A DNA stretch of 64,000 nt, taken from the NCBI RefSeq assembly GCF_000717595.1, contig NZ_JNZO01000014.1:1-64000 (forward strand), given 5' to 3'. A program made the position numbers and the translations under genes. Below, piece by piece: positions 35,858 through 45,055 of the stretch (the stretch's first letter is position 1; each line of letters opens with the position of its first letter). This DNA comes from Streptomyces flavochromogenes. Its GTDB lineage: Bacteria > Actinomycetota > Actinomycetes > Streptomycetales > Streptomycetaceae. A model generated the notes under the pieces. It was given only the letters and a program-made list of their open reading frames with translations, ran no database searches and was not told where the DNA came from.

Positions 35858-37281
35858 GCGTCACCCGTACAGGTCCCCTGCCCGCCGGCTCCGAGGCGAC
35901 GTACGACGTCGTGGTCGTCGGCGCGGGGGTCGTCGGCTCCGCGATCGCCCGGACGCTGGCCCGCCACCCCCTGCGGGTCGCCCTCGTGGAGGCCGCGAAC
36001 GACGTCGGCGACGGCACGTCGAAGGCCAACACCGCCATCCTGCACACCGGCTTCGACGCTCTGCCGGGCACGCTGGAGGCGAGGCTCGTCCGCGAGGGAT
36101 ACCGCATGCTCTCCGCGTACGCCCAGGAGACCGGCATCCCCGTGGAGCCGACCGGCGCCCTGCTCGTCGCCTGGGACGAGCAGCAGCGGGCCGCCCTCCC
36201 CCGCCTCGCGGAGAAGGCCGAGCGCAACGGACACCACACCACCCGGCTGCTCACCGCCTCCGAACTCCGTGCGCGCGAACCACACTTGGGTTCCGGTGCG
36301 CTCACCGCGCTCGAAGTGCCGGGCGAGTCGGTCGTCTGCCCGTGGACGACCACCCTCGCGTACGCCACCCAGGCCGTCCGCTCGGGCGTCGACCTGCACC
36401 TCGACTGCCGGGTGGAGAAGGTCCGCCCGGGGGATCCGTACCACCGGCTCGTCACCCGGCGCGGGGTGCTGCGGACCCGGCATCTCGTCAACGCCTGCGG
36501 TCTCCACGCCGACGCCTTCGACGCGCTGGTCGGCCGCGAGGACTTCACCGTCACCCCGCGCCGCGGGCAGCTGCTCGTCTTCGACAAGTTCGCGCGCGAC
36601 CTGGTGCGGCACATCCTGCTCCCCGTGCCGGGCCCGCTCGGCAAGGGCGTGCTGATCGCGCCGACGGTGTACGGGAACGTCATGCTCGGGCCCACCGCCG
36701 AGGACCTGGACGACAAGACCGCCACCGGCACCACGGCGGAGGGACTCGCCGGACTCCGCGAGCAGGGCGGCCGGATCCTCCCGGCGCTGCTCGACGAGGA
36801 GGTCACCGCCGTCTACGCCGGGCTGCGGGCCGCCACCGGGCAGGAGGACTACCGGATCGCCGCGCACCCGGCTCTCCGCTATGTGACCGTGGGCGGGATC
36901 CGGTCCACCGGGCTCACCGCCTCCTTGGCCATCGCCGAGCACGTCCGCGGGCTGCTCGCCGACTGCGGGCTCGGCCTCGGGCCCGAGCGGCCCCTCGCCA
37001 GGCTCCAGATGCCGAACCTCGGCGAGGCCTTTCCCCGCCCGTTCCGGGACGCCCGGCTCATCGCCAGGGACCCGGACTTCGGTGCGATCGTCTGCCACTG
37101 CGAGCGGGTCACCCGGGGCGAGATCCGGGCCGCGCTCACCTCGACGATCCCGCCGGGCGGCCTCGACGGACTGCGCCGCCGCACGCGCGCGCGTGGCGGC
37201 CGCTGCCAGGGGAACCACTGCGGCGCCGAGGTACGGGCGTTGTTCGAGGAGCACGCGGAGCGCCGGGAGGGGAACCGGTGA
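35854..37281 (+). CDS. GlpA-like FAD-dependent glycerol-3-phosphate dehydrogenase
   Basis: 475 aa; ATG overlaps the kinase TGA (ATGA). The N-terminal FAD motif is VVVVGAGVVGSAIARTLARH, with GTSKANTAILHTGFDA typical of the GlpA/DAO fold. The C-terminal ~80 residues contain a BFD-like [2Fe-2S] site (CHCERVTRGEI, then CQGNHCG), as in anaerobic GlpA. It would oxidise glycerol-3-phosphate to DHAP with electrons passed onwards. A separate iron-sulfur GlpC subunit is not present here. Confidence 0.88.
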   Translation: MSVTRTGPLPAGSEATYDVVVVGAGVVGSAIARTLARHPLRVALVEAANDVGDGTSKANTAILHTGFDALPGTLEARLVREGYRMLSAYAQETGIPVEPTGALLVAWDEQQRAALPRLAEKAERNGHHTTRLLTASELRAREPHLGSGALTALEVPGESVVCPWTTTLAYATQAVRSGVDLHLDCRVEKVRPGDPYHRLVTRRGVLRTRHLVNACGLHADAFDALVGREDFTVTPRRGQLLVFDKFARDLVRHILLPVPGPLGKGVLIAPTVYGNVMLGPTAEDLDDKTATGTTAEGLAGLREQGGRILPALLDEEVTAVYAGLRAATGQEDYRIAAHPALRYVTVGGIRSTGLTASLAIAEHVRGLLADCGLGLGPERPLARLQMPNLGEAFPRPFRDARLIARDPDFGAIVCHCERVTRGEIRAALTSTIPPGGLDGLRRRTRARGGRCQGNHCGAEVRALFEEHAERREGNR

Positions 37282-37321
37282 ACCGTACGGGCATGGTCGC
37301 AGGGGTACGAGGAGGGGCCCG

Positions 37322-38557
37322 GTGAACCGCACGGTCGACGTGCTCGTGGTGGGCGCCGGACCCGCCGGACTCGCGGCGGCCGCGCGCCTCGCCGCAGCGG
37401 GTGCGGGCCACGTCGAGGTCCTGGAGCGGGAGCAGGCCGCCGGCGGGGTCCCCCGGCACTGCGCCCGTGCGGGATTCGGCGCGGACGCCCGGGGCCGCCC
37501 CCTGGACGGTCCGGGCTACGCGCGCCGCTCGGTGCGCGCGGCACTGCGCGCCGGGGCCACCGTCCGTACGGGCGTGTCCGCCACCGGCTGGGCGGGGCCC
37601 CTCACGCTCGACGTCACCGCGCCGACCGGGCTCGAACGCATCCGGGCCCGCGCGATCGTCCTGGCCACCGGTGCCCGCGAACGCCCTCGCAGCGCACGGC
37701 TCGTCCCGGGGTCGCGGCCCGACGGGGTCCTGACCACGGGCGAGCTCCAGCGGCTGGTCATCCGGTTCGGTGCGCGGCCGGAGCGCATCGGGCGGCGGGC
37801 GGTGGTCGTCGGCGGCGATCCCGTCGCCCGCAGCGCCGTGCGAACGCTGCGCGCCGCCGGGGTCGAGGTGGCGGCCGTCGTCTGCGAACACCCGGCGGGA
37901 AGGGCGGCGTTCGGGGCCGTCCCGGTGCTCACCGGCGCGGTCGTGTCGGAGCTTCTGGGCCGCGGGCGGCTGACCGGGGTCACGGTCCGGAGCGGGGCGG
38001 ACGGTGCGACGCGGCACACGCTGCGGTGCGACACCGCGGTCTTCACCGGGGACTGGATCCCGGACCACGAACTGGCCCGCGCCTGCGGCCTGCCGCTCAC
38101 GCCCGGCACGCGGGGCCCCGCGACGGACGGCGCCTTCCGCACCACCGCACCCGGGGTCTTCGCGGTCGGCAACCTCCTGCGCGGCGTGGAGCCGGCGGTG
38201 GTGGCCGCCGCCGAGGGGCGCGCGGTGGCGGCGGCCGTGATCGACCTGCTGGAAGGAGACCCCTGGCCGGAGGGTGCGGTGCCGGTGGGAGTACCGCCGG
38301 CCGTACACACGGGATCGGCGGGGCCGCTGCGGTGGGTGACGCCCGGTCTGTTCGGCCCGGTGGCCGCGCCTCTGCTCGTACGGCCGGAGCGCGGGCTCGT
38401 CCGGCCGGTCCTGACCGTCACCCAGGACGGTGCCCCGCTGCGGCGGATGCGGCTGAGCGGCTCGCTCGTCCCGTGGCGGACGGTGCGGTTGCCGGCGCGG
38501 TGGGCGGACGGGGTGGATCTCGGGGGCGGTCCGGTGGTGGTCGGCGCCGAGGAGTGA
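37322..38557 (+). CDS. NAD(P)/FAD-dependent oxidoreductase of the glycerol operon
   Basis: 411 aa from a GTG at 37322 preceded by GAGGAGGGG. The FAD motif [20 protein letters not shown], the central NAD motif AVVVGGDPVARSAVRTLR and a GVFAVGNLLRG motif near the C-terminal flavin site identify the pyridine-nucleotide-disulfide-reductase fold. The redox-active CxxxxC pair is absent. Proteins of this type accompany GlpA-like dehydrogenases and probably link their electrons to NAD(P) or quinone. The sequence ggtgaaccgnacgg is repeated just upstream (37278 and 37321), so the start region is partly duplicated. Confidence 0.82.
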   Translation: MNRTVDVLVVGAGPAGLAAAARLAAAGAGHVEVLEREQAAGGVPRHCARAGFGADARGRPLDGPGYARRSVRAALRAGATVRTGVSATGWAGPLTLDVTAPTGLERIRARAIVLATGARERPRSARLVPGSRPDGVLTTGELQRLVIRFGARPERIGRRAVVVGGDPVARSAVRTLRAAGVEVAAVVCEHPAGRAAFGAVPVLTGAVVSELLGRGRLTGVTVRSGADGATRHTLRCDTAVFTGDWIPDHELARACGLPLTPGTRGPATDGAFRTTAPGVFAVGNLLRGVEPAVVAAAEGRAVAAAVIDLLEGDPWPEGAVPVGVPPAVHTGSAGPLRWVTPGLFGPVAAPLLVRPERGLVRPVLTVTQDGAPLRRMRLSGSLVPWRTVRLPARWADGVDLGGGPVVVGAEE

Positions 38558-38680
38558 CGCACGCGGCGGGGGCGTGGGCGACGAGCCGTACGCGCGGGGC
38601 GCGAGGGCCCGGTGTGCGCGGCAGCGGCGACCCGTGTGCGCGGCTGCGGCGACGGGGGCCCTTCGGCCAGACTGGCCCGC

Positions 38681-39157
38681 ATGTCTGACAAACGCAGTGC
38701 GGGTCTTCTCGTCTTCCGCCGTACGACGGACGGCGGCGTCGAAGTACTCATCGGTCATATGGGCGGGCCCTTCTGGGCGTCCCGCGAGCAGTCGGCCTGG
38801 TCGATCCCCAAGGGGGAGTACGAGCCGGACGAGGCCCCGGAGGCTGCGGCGAGCCGCGAGTTCCTGGAGGAGCTGGGGCTTCCGGCGCCCGAGGGCGAGT
38901 GGCTGGACCTCGGCGAGAACCGGCAGCGCAACGGAAAGCTCGTCACCGTCTGGGCCGTCGAAGGGACACTCGACGCGGGCGCGATCGTGCCGGGCACCTT
39001 CACGATGGAATGGCCGCCGCGCTCCGGCGTCCAGGGGGAGTTCCCGGAGATCGACCGGGCGGGCTGGTTCGTCCCCGAGGCGGCCGCGCCGCTGCTCGTG
39101 GAGGGTCAGCGGGTCTTCCTGGAACGGCTGGTGGAGCGGCTCGACGGGCGGGGCTGA
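38681..39157 (+). CDS. NUDIX hydrolase
   Basis: 158 aa. The Nudix box is GEYEPDEAPEAAASREFLEE followed by LGL, matching G-x5-E-x7-REUxEExGU. The N terminus (SAGLLVFRR) and the GGPFWASRE segment resemble NUDIX proteins active on nucleotide diphosphate derivatives. The substrate is unknown. Separated from the glycerol operon by 123 bp. Confidence 0.92.
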   Translation: MSDKRSAGLLVFRRTTDGGVEVLIGHMGGPFWASREQSAWSIPKGEYEPDEAPEAAASREFLEELGLPAPEGEWLDLGENRQRNGKLVTVWAVEGTLDAGAIVPGTFTMEWPPRSGVQGEFPEIDRAGWFVPEAAAPLLVEGQRVFLERLVERLDGRG

Positions 39158-39219
39158 GGGCGATTGTCAGACCCGTACGAGAGGGTGGTGAGCGCCGAAC
39201 TGTCGAGAGGGAGCCCGAC

Positions 39220-39471
39220 ATGACCACGACCACGATCACCGCAAGCGAGCGCGCGGCCGCCCAGGCGTACCTGCGGTTGCTCGAATCCACCCAGGCCGTG
39301 CTGACCGATCCACAGCTCGCCCCGTACGCGGGGGTGATGCTCACCCATCCGATGGCCGAGGCGGACGAGGCGCTCCGCGCCGCGGGCCTCGTGGGCAACG
39401 AGGCGCGGCTGCTGCGGCTCGTCTCGTCCCTCCGCACCTCCCCCGCGACCGTCTGGGGACGGGCCGGGTGA
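39220..39471 (+). CDS. Small hypothetical protein (83 aa)
   Basis: GAGAGGGAG precedes ATG 39220. The product starts MTTTTITASERAAAQAYLRL and is mostly alpha-helical with good codon bias. No family recognised. Its stop falls inside the first copy of a 32-bp duplicated unit. Confidence 0.65.
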   Translation: MTTTTITASERAAAQAYLRLLESTQAVLTDPQLAPYAGVMLTHPMAEADEALRAAGLVGNEARLLRLVSSLRTSPATVWGRAG

Positions 39472-39527
39472 GGGGGCCGGCCGGGTCCGGAGGAGCCGGG
39501 TGAGGGGGCGGGCCGGGTCCGGAGGAG
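39464..39527. repeat. Tandem duplication of a 32-bp unit
   Basis: Two copies (39464-39495 and 39496-39527) differ at one position. Copy one contains the stop codon of the small ORF. The unit ends in GTCCGGAGGAG, and with the following GGCCCG the second copy can fold into a GC-rich hairpin. It lies between convergent genes, so it may work as a terminator. Confidence 0.75.
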
Positions 39528-39562
39528 CCGGCCCGCCCCGCCCCCGCACGGTTCGGGGACCG

Positions 39563-40810
39563 TCAGCCGCCGGGCCTGACCGGAAGCGTCCTGACGCTGT
39601 TGCCGACGAAACCGGCGTGGCGGGGCAGCTCTGACTCCGGGACGGCCAGGTCCAGCTCCGGGAAGCGGGTGAAGAGCGCCTCCAGGGCGATCGTGGCCTC
39701 CATCCGGGCGAGCGGGGCCCCCAGGCAGTAGTGGGGGCCGTGGCCGAGCGACAGGTGCTTCACGGTCGCCGTGCGGGTCAGGTCGAAGCGGTCGGCGTCC
39801 GGGCCGTGGGCCTTGGTGTCCCGGCCCGCAGCCGAGTACCCGGCCAGAACCGGTGTGCCCCGCGGGACAAGGATGCCGTCGACCGTGAGGTCGCGGGTCG
39901 GATAGCGGAACGGGAAGTAGCTGACCGGGCTGTCCCAGCGGAGGGTCTCCTCCACCACGTCCGCCCAGGTCGCTCGGCCCTCGACGACCAGGGCGAGCTG
40001 GTCGCGGTGGGTGCAGAGCGCCCGGACCGCGTTGGTGAGCAGGTTCAGGGTGGTCTCGTGGCCCGCGACGATCAGCAGAAGAAGGGTGCCGATCAACTCG
40101 GCCTGGTCGAGCCGGTCGCCGTCCTCGTCCCGGGCGGCGATGAGCGCGCTCGTGAGGTCGTCGCCGGGGGCGGCGGCCTTGTCGGCGGCGATGGCGGCGA
40201 GGAGTTCGACGAGTTCGCGGTTGGCCGCGACGGCCTGTGCGGGCGTGGTGTCGGTCGCGACCACCAGGCTGGAGAGACGGTGCAGCCGGTCTTGGTGCTC
40301 GGCGTCGACGCCGAGCAGTTCGCAGATGACGCCGAGCGGCAGCGGAAGCGCGTAGTGGCGGCGCAGGTCGGCGACGCCGTCGCCGGTCCTGGCCGCCTCG
40401 GCGAGCCCGTCGAGGAGCCCGGCGGTGACCGCCTCGACGCGCGGGCGGAGTTCCTCCACCCGGCGGTTGGTGAAGGCGCTGCTCACCAGGGTGCGGAGGC
40501 GGCGGTGGTCCGCGCCGTCCGCGGTGATCATGCCGGGCACGGTGGCGAAGGTCCGCAGGGGCCAGCCGTCGGGTATGCGTCCCTCGGCGAGTGCGGTGAA
40601 GTGCTGGGGGCCCTTGGCGACGTCGGGGTGGGAGAGGAAGTCCCGGAGGGCGTCGTGGCCGAGGACCGCCATGCCCTCGATCTCGCCGGGGAGCACCACC
40701 GGGGTGACGGCGCCTTCGGCGAGGAGGCGGGCGTTGTGCGCGTGGGGGCAGCCGCCGGCGGGGTCCAGGCGGTGGGGGGGGCGGGGGGTGGGTGCGGGCA
40801 GTGCGTTCAC
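39563..40810 (-). CDS. Cytochrome P450 (soluble bacterial type)
   Basis: 415 aa from a GTG at 40810 preceded by GACAGGAG. Oxygen-binding I-helix AGHETT, K-helix EETLR (ExxR) and heme loop SLGHGPHYCLGAPLAR with the Cys ligand are all visible. The usual Phe of FxxGxxxCxG is Leu here. The enzyme would need ferredoxin and reductase supplied elsewhere; none is adjacent. Substrate unknown. Confidence 0.92.
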   Translation of the reverse strand: MNALPAPTPRPPHRLDPAGGCPHAHNARLLAEGAVTPVVLPGEIEGMAVLGHDALRDFLSHPDVAKGPQHFTALAEGRIPDGWPLRTFATVPGMITADGADHRRLRTLVSSAFTNRRVEELRPRVEAVTAGLLDGLAEAARTGDGVADLRRHYALPLPLGVICELLGVDAEHQDRLHRLSSLVVATDTTPAQAVAANRELVELLAAIAADKAAAPGDDLTSALIAARDEDGDRLDQAELIGTLLLLIVAGHETTLNLLTNAVRALCTHRDQLALVVEGRATWADVVEETLRWDSPVSYFPFRYPTRDLTVDGILVPRGTPVLAGYSAAGRDTKAHGPDADRFDLTRTATVKHLSLGHGPHYCLGAPLARMEATIALEALFTRFPELDLAVPESELPRHAGFVGNSVRTLPVRPGG

Positions 40811-41118
40811 TTCGGCAGCTCCTGTCTGCGGATCCTTGCGGGCGGGACCAGGGCGGTGGGACCCGGTGCGGGTCCTTGTGGTGCGGAACCAGGGCGGTGC
40901 GGGTCTCACGGGTGCGGGGCGAGGGTCGTGGGCGCACGCCAGGGCGCCGTCCCGTGTGCCCACCCGTCCCGACCCCGCGTGCCCACCCTTCCCGACCCGG
41001 GGGTCCCCGGACGGAGTCCGGGGGAGGGACGATCGCCCACGCGAGAGGGACGCGTGCGGCCGCGGGCAGGCCCACGGGACGAGCGGTCAGGGCCGGTGCC
41101 CGTGGGCCGAGCCTACGG
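40811..41118. other. Intergenic interval with terminator-like hairpin
   Basis: No gene found. CCCCGGAC (41005-41012) pairs perfectly with GTCCGGGG (41016-41023) around GGA and probably ends the minus-strand TrkA-type gene. The GC-rich part at 40850-40985 has short direct repeats (GCGGGTCCTTGTGGTGCGG-type, CCCACCCxTCCCGAC-type). Confidence 0.55.
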
Positions 41119-43227
41119 TCAATCGTGCTCCGCTCGTGGGGGGTTGAGCGGCGCGTGGCCGCCGCGGCCCAGGAGTTCGGCCAGGCCTCGGCGGGTTGCC
41201 GCCACGACGACCCGGTCGTCCGGCTTCAGGACGCGGTCGGGGTCCAGGCGCCAGGCCTGGCCCGTACCCGGCCCGGTGCCTGCGCCGTCCATGGCGATGA
41301 CGCGCCACTTGCCCGGTTGGAAGGCCTCGGCCACGGTCAGGCCGTCCAGGAGCGGGTGGGCCGCGACGTCCACGGCGGCGAAGAGCAGGACCCGGCGCTC
41401 GACCGGTACGGCGCCGAGCACCTGACGGCCCAGCATGGCTCCCGCGAAGGCGGGTGCGGCCAGGTGGGAGACGCTGCGGCTGCGGGTGAGGGCCGCCGGG
41501 TGGGCCGTACGGAGCGTACGGAAGACGGCCGTGGCGAAGTCGTCGTCGTACAGGCGCAGGACGACCCTCAGGTCGGGGCTGACGGCGCGGGCGGAGAGCG
41601 CCGCTTCGAGGTTGGTGATGTCGACGCTGGTCAGGGCGAGCAGGGCGTGGGCGCGGTCGATGCGGGCGGCCTCCAGGACGCCCTCCTCCGTGACGTCACC
41701 GATGACGGTGGGGACGCGCAGCCGTCGCGCGACGGCGACGCCGCGAGCCTCCGGGTCGGACTCGACGCAGACCACGGGGATGTTCAGCCGGCGGAGCCGC
41801 GCGAGGACACGGGTGCCGACCTTGCCGAGGCCGAGGAGGACGACGTGCCCGGAGAGTCCGCGCGGCGGCCGACGCAGGGTGGTCGCCGTACGGAAGGTGC
41901 CGAGGCCTTCGATGAGGGCGGCGACGATCACCGGCAGGAGGAGCAGCCCGACGAACCCGGCGAGGATCTGGAGGACCTGACGGCTGGTCGATTCCCCCAC
42001 GGCCGGGTCGCCGATGGCGAAGATGTCGAGCAGCGTCAGATAGGCGGCGTGCAGCGGGTGGTCGCCGGTGGTGAAGGTGGAGGCCAGGGCGAGTGCGAGG
42101 ACGGCGGCGGCCGCCCCGGCCAGGGACCAGCGCAGCCGGCGTGAGAAGAGCGAGGCGACGGGCAGCGCGGAGGCGGCGAGCCGGGCGGACGCCAGGGCGG
42201 GGCCTGCCGCGGTGACCGCTTCGAGGGTGACGGCGGCGCGGCCGGTGGCGGCGGCCACCGTGCGGTCGTCCGGAAGGAGTCGGGGACCCGCGTCGCCGCT
42301 CCGCTCGGAGCCCTCGCAGCCCGCCGGGTCGCCTGCCGTGGCGGAGAGCAGGGCCAGGGTGCACAGGCCCGGGTCGGGGGCCTCTCCGGCGGCGGGCAGC
42401 CGCTCCACGGCGTGCAGGAGCAGTCCGCCGGCCTGGACCACCTTGCTGGTGCCCGCGACCGCGGCCGCGGCGAGGCCGGGGGCGGCGGTGTCGACGTCCG
42501 AGAGGACGGTGGTGGCGGCGTCGAGCTTCCCGGGGTCGAGGCCCGGTTCGGCGACGGCGGCGGCCTGGTCGAGGAGCGTTTCGAGGTGCTGGCCGAGCTT
42601 GCGGTTGTAGAGCCGGATGACGAGACGCAGCCGGGGGTTGAGGCGGCGGGCGGTGAGTGCGGCCCGGATGTTGGTCTCGTCGTCCTCGTGGACGAGGGCG
42701 AGTGCGGCGGCCCTCTCCACGCCGGCGTCCGTCAAGGCCCGGTCGTCGGCCTCGGCGGACTCGACGACGCGCAGGGTGCCGGCGGGTTCACCGCCGTCCG
42801 CGCCGGAGGCCGTCGGGGCCGCCGGGGCGGAGGTGCCGGGAGCGCCCGCAGGAGCGGTGCCCGTGGTGCGGATGACGGCGGCCGTGACGCGTCCGAAGAG
42901 GGCCAGCGCCCGGCCGGTGCGGGCGCTGGGCGTGCGCGGCGCGTCGGGCCGTACCGGCACGAGGAGGGTCACCTGCTCCCCGTACACCTCGTGCAGCTCG
43001 CCCGCGAGACGGTGGGCGAGGGCGTCGTCCCCGCAGACGATCATGTGCCCGGCGGCGGCCTGACGCGGCTGCCGCTCGGCGCGGAAGGCGGGCGCGCCGA
43101 AGGGACCGCCGCCGGTGGTCGCCGAGGATCTGGCGGGGCCGGGAACGGACCGGGAGACCGGTTCGGCGGGAGGCGCTCCGGCGCTCTCGGCCGGAACGCC
43201 GTTGCTCTGGTACGGGTGTGAGGGCAC
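41119..43227 (-). CDS. TrkA/RCK-domain membrane protein, two NAD-binding domains (K+ channel-like)
   Basis: 702 aa. The first Rossmann/RCK-like domain is at ~60-240 (HMIVCGDDALAHRLAGELHE). Membrane helices follow at ~365-445 (LRWSLAGAAAAVLALALAST; ILAGFVGLLLLPVIVAALIE), then a second RCK domain from ~460 (GHVVLLGLGKVGTRVLARLR) and a TrkA-C-like end. The layout is that of ligand-gated K+ channels (CASTOR/POLLUX-like or duplicated TrkA), but the TVGYG-type selectivity filter is not seen between the helices (IFAIGDPAVGES instead). Ion selectivity is therefore uncertain. Confidence 0.82.
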   Translation of the reverse strand: MPSHPYQSNGVPAESAGAPPAEPVSRSVPGPARSSATTGGGPFGAPAFRAERQPRQAAAGHMIVCGDDALAHRLAGELHEVYGEQVTLLVPVRPDAPRTPSARTGRALALFGRVTAAVIRTTGTAPAGAPGTSAPAAPTASGADGGEPAGTLRVVESAEADDRALTDAGVERAAALALVHEDDETNIRAALTARRLNPRLRLVIRLYNRKLGQHLETLLDQAAAVAEPGLDPGKLDAATTVLSDVDTAAPGLAAAAVAGTSKVVQAGGLLLHAVERLPAAGEAPDPGLCTLALLSATAGDPAGCEGSERSGDAGPRLLPDDRTVAAATGRAAVTLEAVTAAGPALASARLAASALPVASLFSRRLRWSLAGAAAAVLALALASTFTTGDHPLHAAYLTLLDIFAIGDPAVGESTSRQVLQILAGFVGLLLLPVIVAALIEGLGTFRTATTLRRPPRGLSGHVVLLGLGKVGTRVLARLRRLNIPVVCVESDPEARGVAVARRLRVPTVIGDVTEEGVLEAARIDRAHALLALTSVDITNLEAALSARAVSPDLRVVLRLYDDDFATAVFRTLRTAHPAALTRSRSVSHLAAPAFAGAMLGRQVLGAVPVERRVLLFAAVDVAAHPLLDGLTVAEAFQPGKWRVIAMDGAGTGPGTGQAWRLDPDRVLKPDDRVVVAATRRGLAELLGRGGHAPLNPPRAEHD

Positions 43228-43377
43228 GTCACAAGGATGCCCTGCGCCACCGACAGCGGGCCGGGGAGGGCGTCACCACCCGGGCGGGCTCACGACTCGC
43301 CGCCGTACGCCACACCCGCTACGCCGGTCGGCGCACTCCGATCTGCGCGTTCCGCACCTCCTTCCTACGGTGACTGA

Positions 43378-44706
43378 ATGATCGTCACGTCAGCTGTCCG
43401 TCATGCTGCCGCCGGTACCGCGGCGGTGCTGCTCGCGCTGCCCGCTCCGTCGGCCACGGCATCTCCTGTCACCTCGACCGCGACTGTCACCTCCACCGCG
43501 GCAGTCCCTTCGACCGCGACCGTCACCACTTCTTCCGGGTCCCTTCGGACCTTCCTCCGGGAGCCCACGCCGCCCGCGCGCCGGTACCTCGACCGGGCCC
43601 GGCTCGACCGGAAGGGCACCCAGGTGCAGCCGCTGTCGGGCGCGCCCGACGTGCCCTCGGTATCCGCGCTGTCGTGGGTGGTCGCGGACGCGTCCTCGGG
43701 CGAGGTGCTCGCCGCACGCAACGCCCACCGGAAGCTGCCGCCGGCCAGCACCCTCAAGGCGCTGTTCGCCCTGACCGCGCTCCCCCACCACGAACCCTCC
43801 GAGCAGCACACCGTGGCCGATTCCGAGCTGACCGGAATCGGGGACGGCAGCAGCCTGGTCGGAGTGAAGGAGGGGTACACGTACAAGGTCTCCGACCTGT
43901 GGAACGGCGTGTTCCTCAGCTCCGGGAACGACGCGGTGCACGTCCTGGCCGCGATGAACGGCGGCTGGGAGTCGATGTCCCGGCAGATGCAGGAGAAGGC
44001 CAGGTCACTGGGCGCCCTGGACACGCAGGTGGTGTCCCCCGACGGATACGACGCACCGGGGCAGGTGTCCTCCGCGTACGACCTGGCCGTGTTCGGCAGG
44101 GCCGGGCTCCAGGACCCGGCGTTCACCCGGTACTGCTCGACGGCGTACGCCGACTTCCCGGCGGGCTCATGGTCGTACGGCATCGCCAACACCAACCGGC
44201 TCCTGACGGGCGCGAACGGCGTGGGCCGCTACCCGGGGCTCATCGGGATCAAGAACGGCTACACGAGCAACGCGGGCAACACGCTGATCTCGGCGGCCCG
44301 GCGCGGTGACCGGACGCTGGTCGTCACGGTGATGAACCCGCAGAGCGGCGGCGGACTCGCCGTGTACGAGGAGGCGCGCGAACTCCTGGACTGGGGCTTC
44401 GAGGCGGCGGACCTGGTCCAGCCGGTGGGCTCGCTGCTCCCCGTACGGACGACGACGACGGCGGCAGGTTCGGGCAACCGTGCGGTGGCGGTGGCCCGTG
44501 AGGGCCGCGACGCGAGGGCGGACGGTCGGGCCCCCCGAGCGGGGGCCGAGGCCGCTGCCGCTGCCGCGCCCGCCAAGGACCCCGCGCACGGGGAGGAGCC
44601 CTCGGGCGCGTCGGCCGGCCTTCCGCTGGCCCTGGTGGGATCGGCCTGCGCGGCGGCGCTCGCGCTGTGGGGCTGGCGGCGCAGGACGGCCCACCGGGCG
44701 GGCTGA
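43378..44706 (+). CDS. D-alanyl-D-alanine carboxypeptidase (S11, low-molecular-weight PBP), secreted and membrane-anchored
   Basis: 442 aa. A signal peptide (ATG 43378; hydrophobic AAAGTAAVLLALP) is followed by a Thr/Val/Ser-rich stretch of near-repeats (TSTATV). Active-site motifs: STLK (SxxK) in PPASTLKALFAL, SGN in LSSGNDAV, and GIKNGYT where KTG is usual. The Thr-to-Asn change lies in the third motif. The C terminus has an Ala/Arg-rich linker and a transmembrane helix (ALVGSACAAALALWGW) with basic RRRT after it. It trims peptidoglycan stem peptides outside the membrane. Confidence 0.88.
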   Translation: MIVTSAVRHAAAGTAAVLLALPAPSATASPVTSTATVTSTAAVPSTATVTTSSGSLRTFLREPTPPARRYLDRARLDRKGTQVQPLSGAPDVPSVSALSWVVADASSGEVLAARNAHRKLPPASTLKALFALTALPHHEPSEQHTVADSELTGIGDGSSLVGVKEGYTYKVSDLWNGVFLSSGNDAVHVLAAMNGGWESMSRQMQEKARSLGALDTQVVSPDGYDAPGQVSSAYDLAVFGRAGLQDPAFTRYCSTAYADFPAGSWSYGIANTNRLLTGANGVGRYPGLIGIKNGYTSNAGNTLISAARRGDRTLVVTVMNPQSGGGLAVYEEARELLDWGFEAADLVQPVGSLLPVRTTTTAAGSGNRAVAVAREGRDARADGRAPRAGAEAAAAAAPAKDPAHGEEPSGASAGLPLALVGSACAAALALWGWRRRTAHRAG

Positions 44707-44767
44707 CGCAACGGTGCGCCGAGCGAAAAGTGCGCCAGACAAAGGGCACGCCGGACCGGGTCGGTCG

Positions 44768-44935
44768 AGCCGGGTCGGTCGGACCCGGCCGTCGGGACCC
44801 GGGTCGGTCAGGCCTGTCCGGTCGAACCAGGTCGGTCAGGACCGGCCCGTCGAACCAGGTCGGTCAGGACCGGCCCGTCGAACCGGGTCGGTCAGGACCG
44901 GCCCGTCGAACCAGGTCGGTCAGGACCGGCCGGTG
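44768..44935. repeat. 28-bp tandem repeats (about six copies)
   Basis: Near-identical 28-bp units begin at 44824, 44852, 44880 and 44908 (consensus GAACCAGGTCGGTCAGGACC then GGCCCGTC). Degenerate copies start at 44796 and about 44768. Within each unit CGGTC pairs with GACCG, so the RNA would form a row of hairpins. The array starts about 60 bp after the carboxypeptidase stop and ends 120 bp before the DUF6058 gene. Units touch without spacers, so this is a minisatellite and not CRISPR. Confidence 0.9.
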
Positions 44936-45055
44936 GGGCCGGGCCCGGTCCGGCCCTGTCGGCGACGGTTCGGTGGGTGCCGCACGGTCCCGCTTCTAGC
45001 CTGCGGGGACGCCGTCCGGGGCACGCTCGGGCGGCTTTCCCGAGGGAGTGATGTG

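Noticed and set aside
34930..37332. An 800-aa minus-strand open frame
   Set aside because: Antisense to the kinase and GlpA-like genes; no domain signature.
44768..44935. Possible CRISPR array because of the 28-bp repeats
   Set aside because: Units are contiguous with no unique spacers and no cas genes are near.
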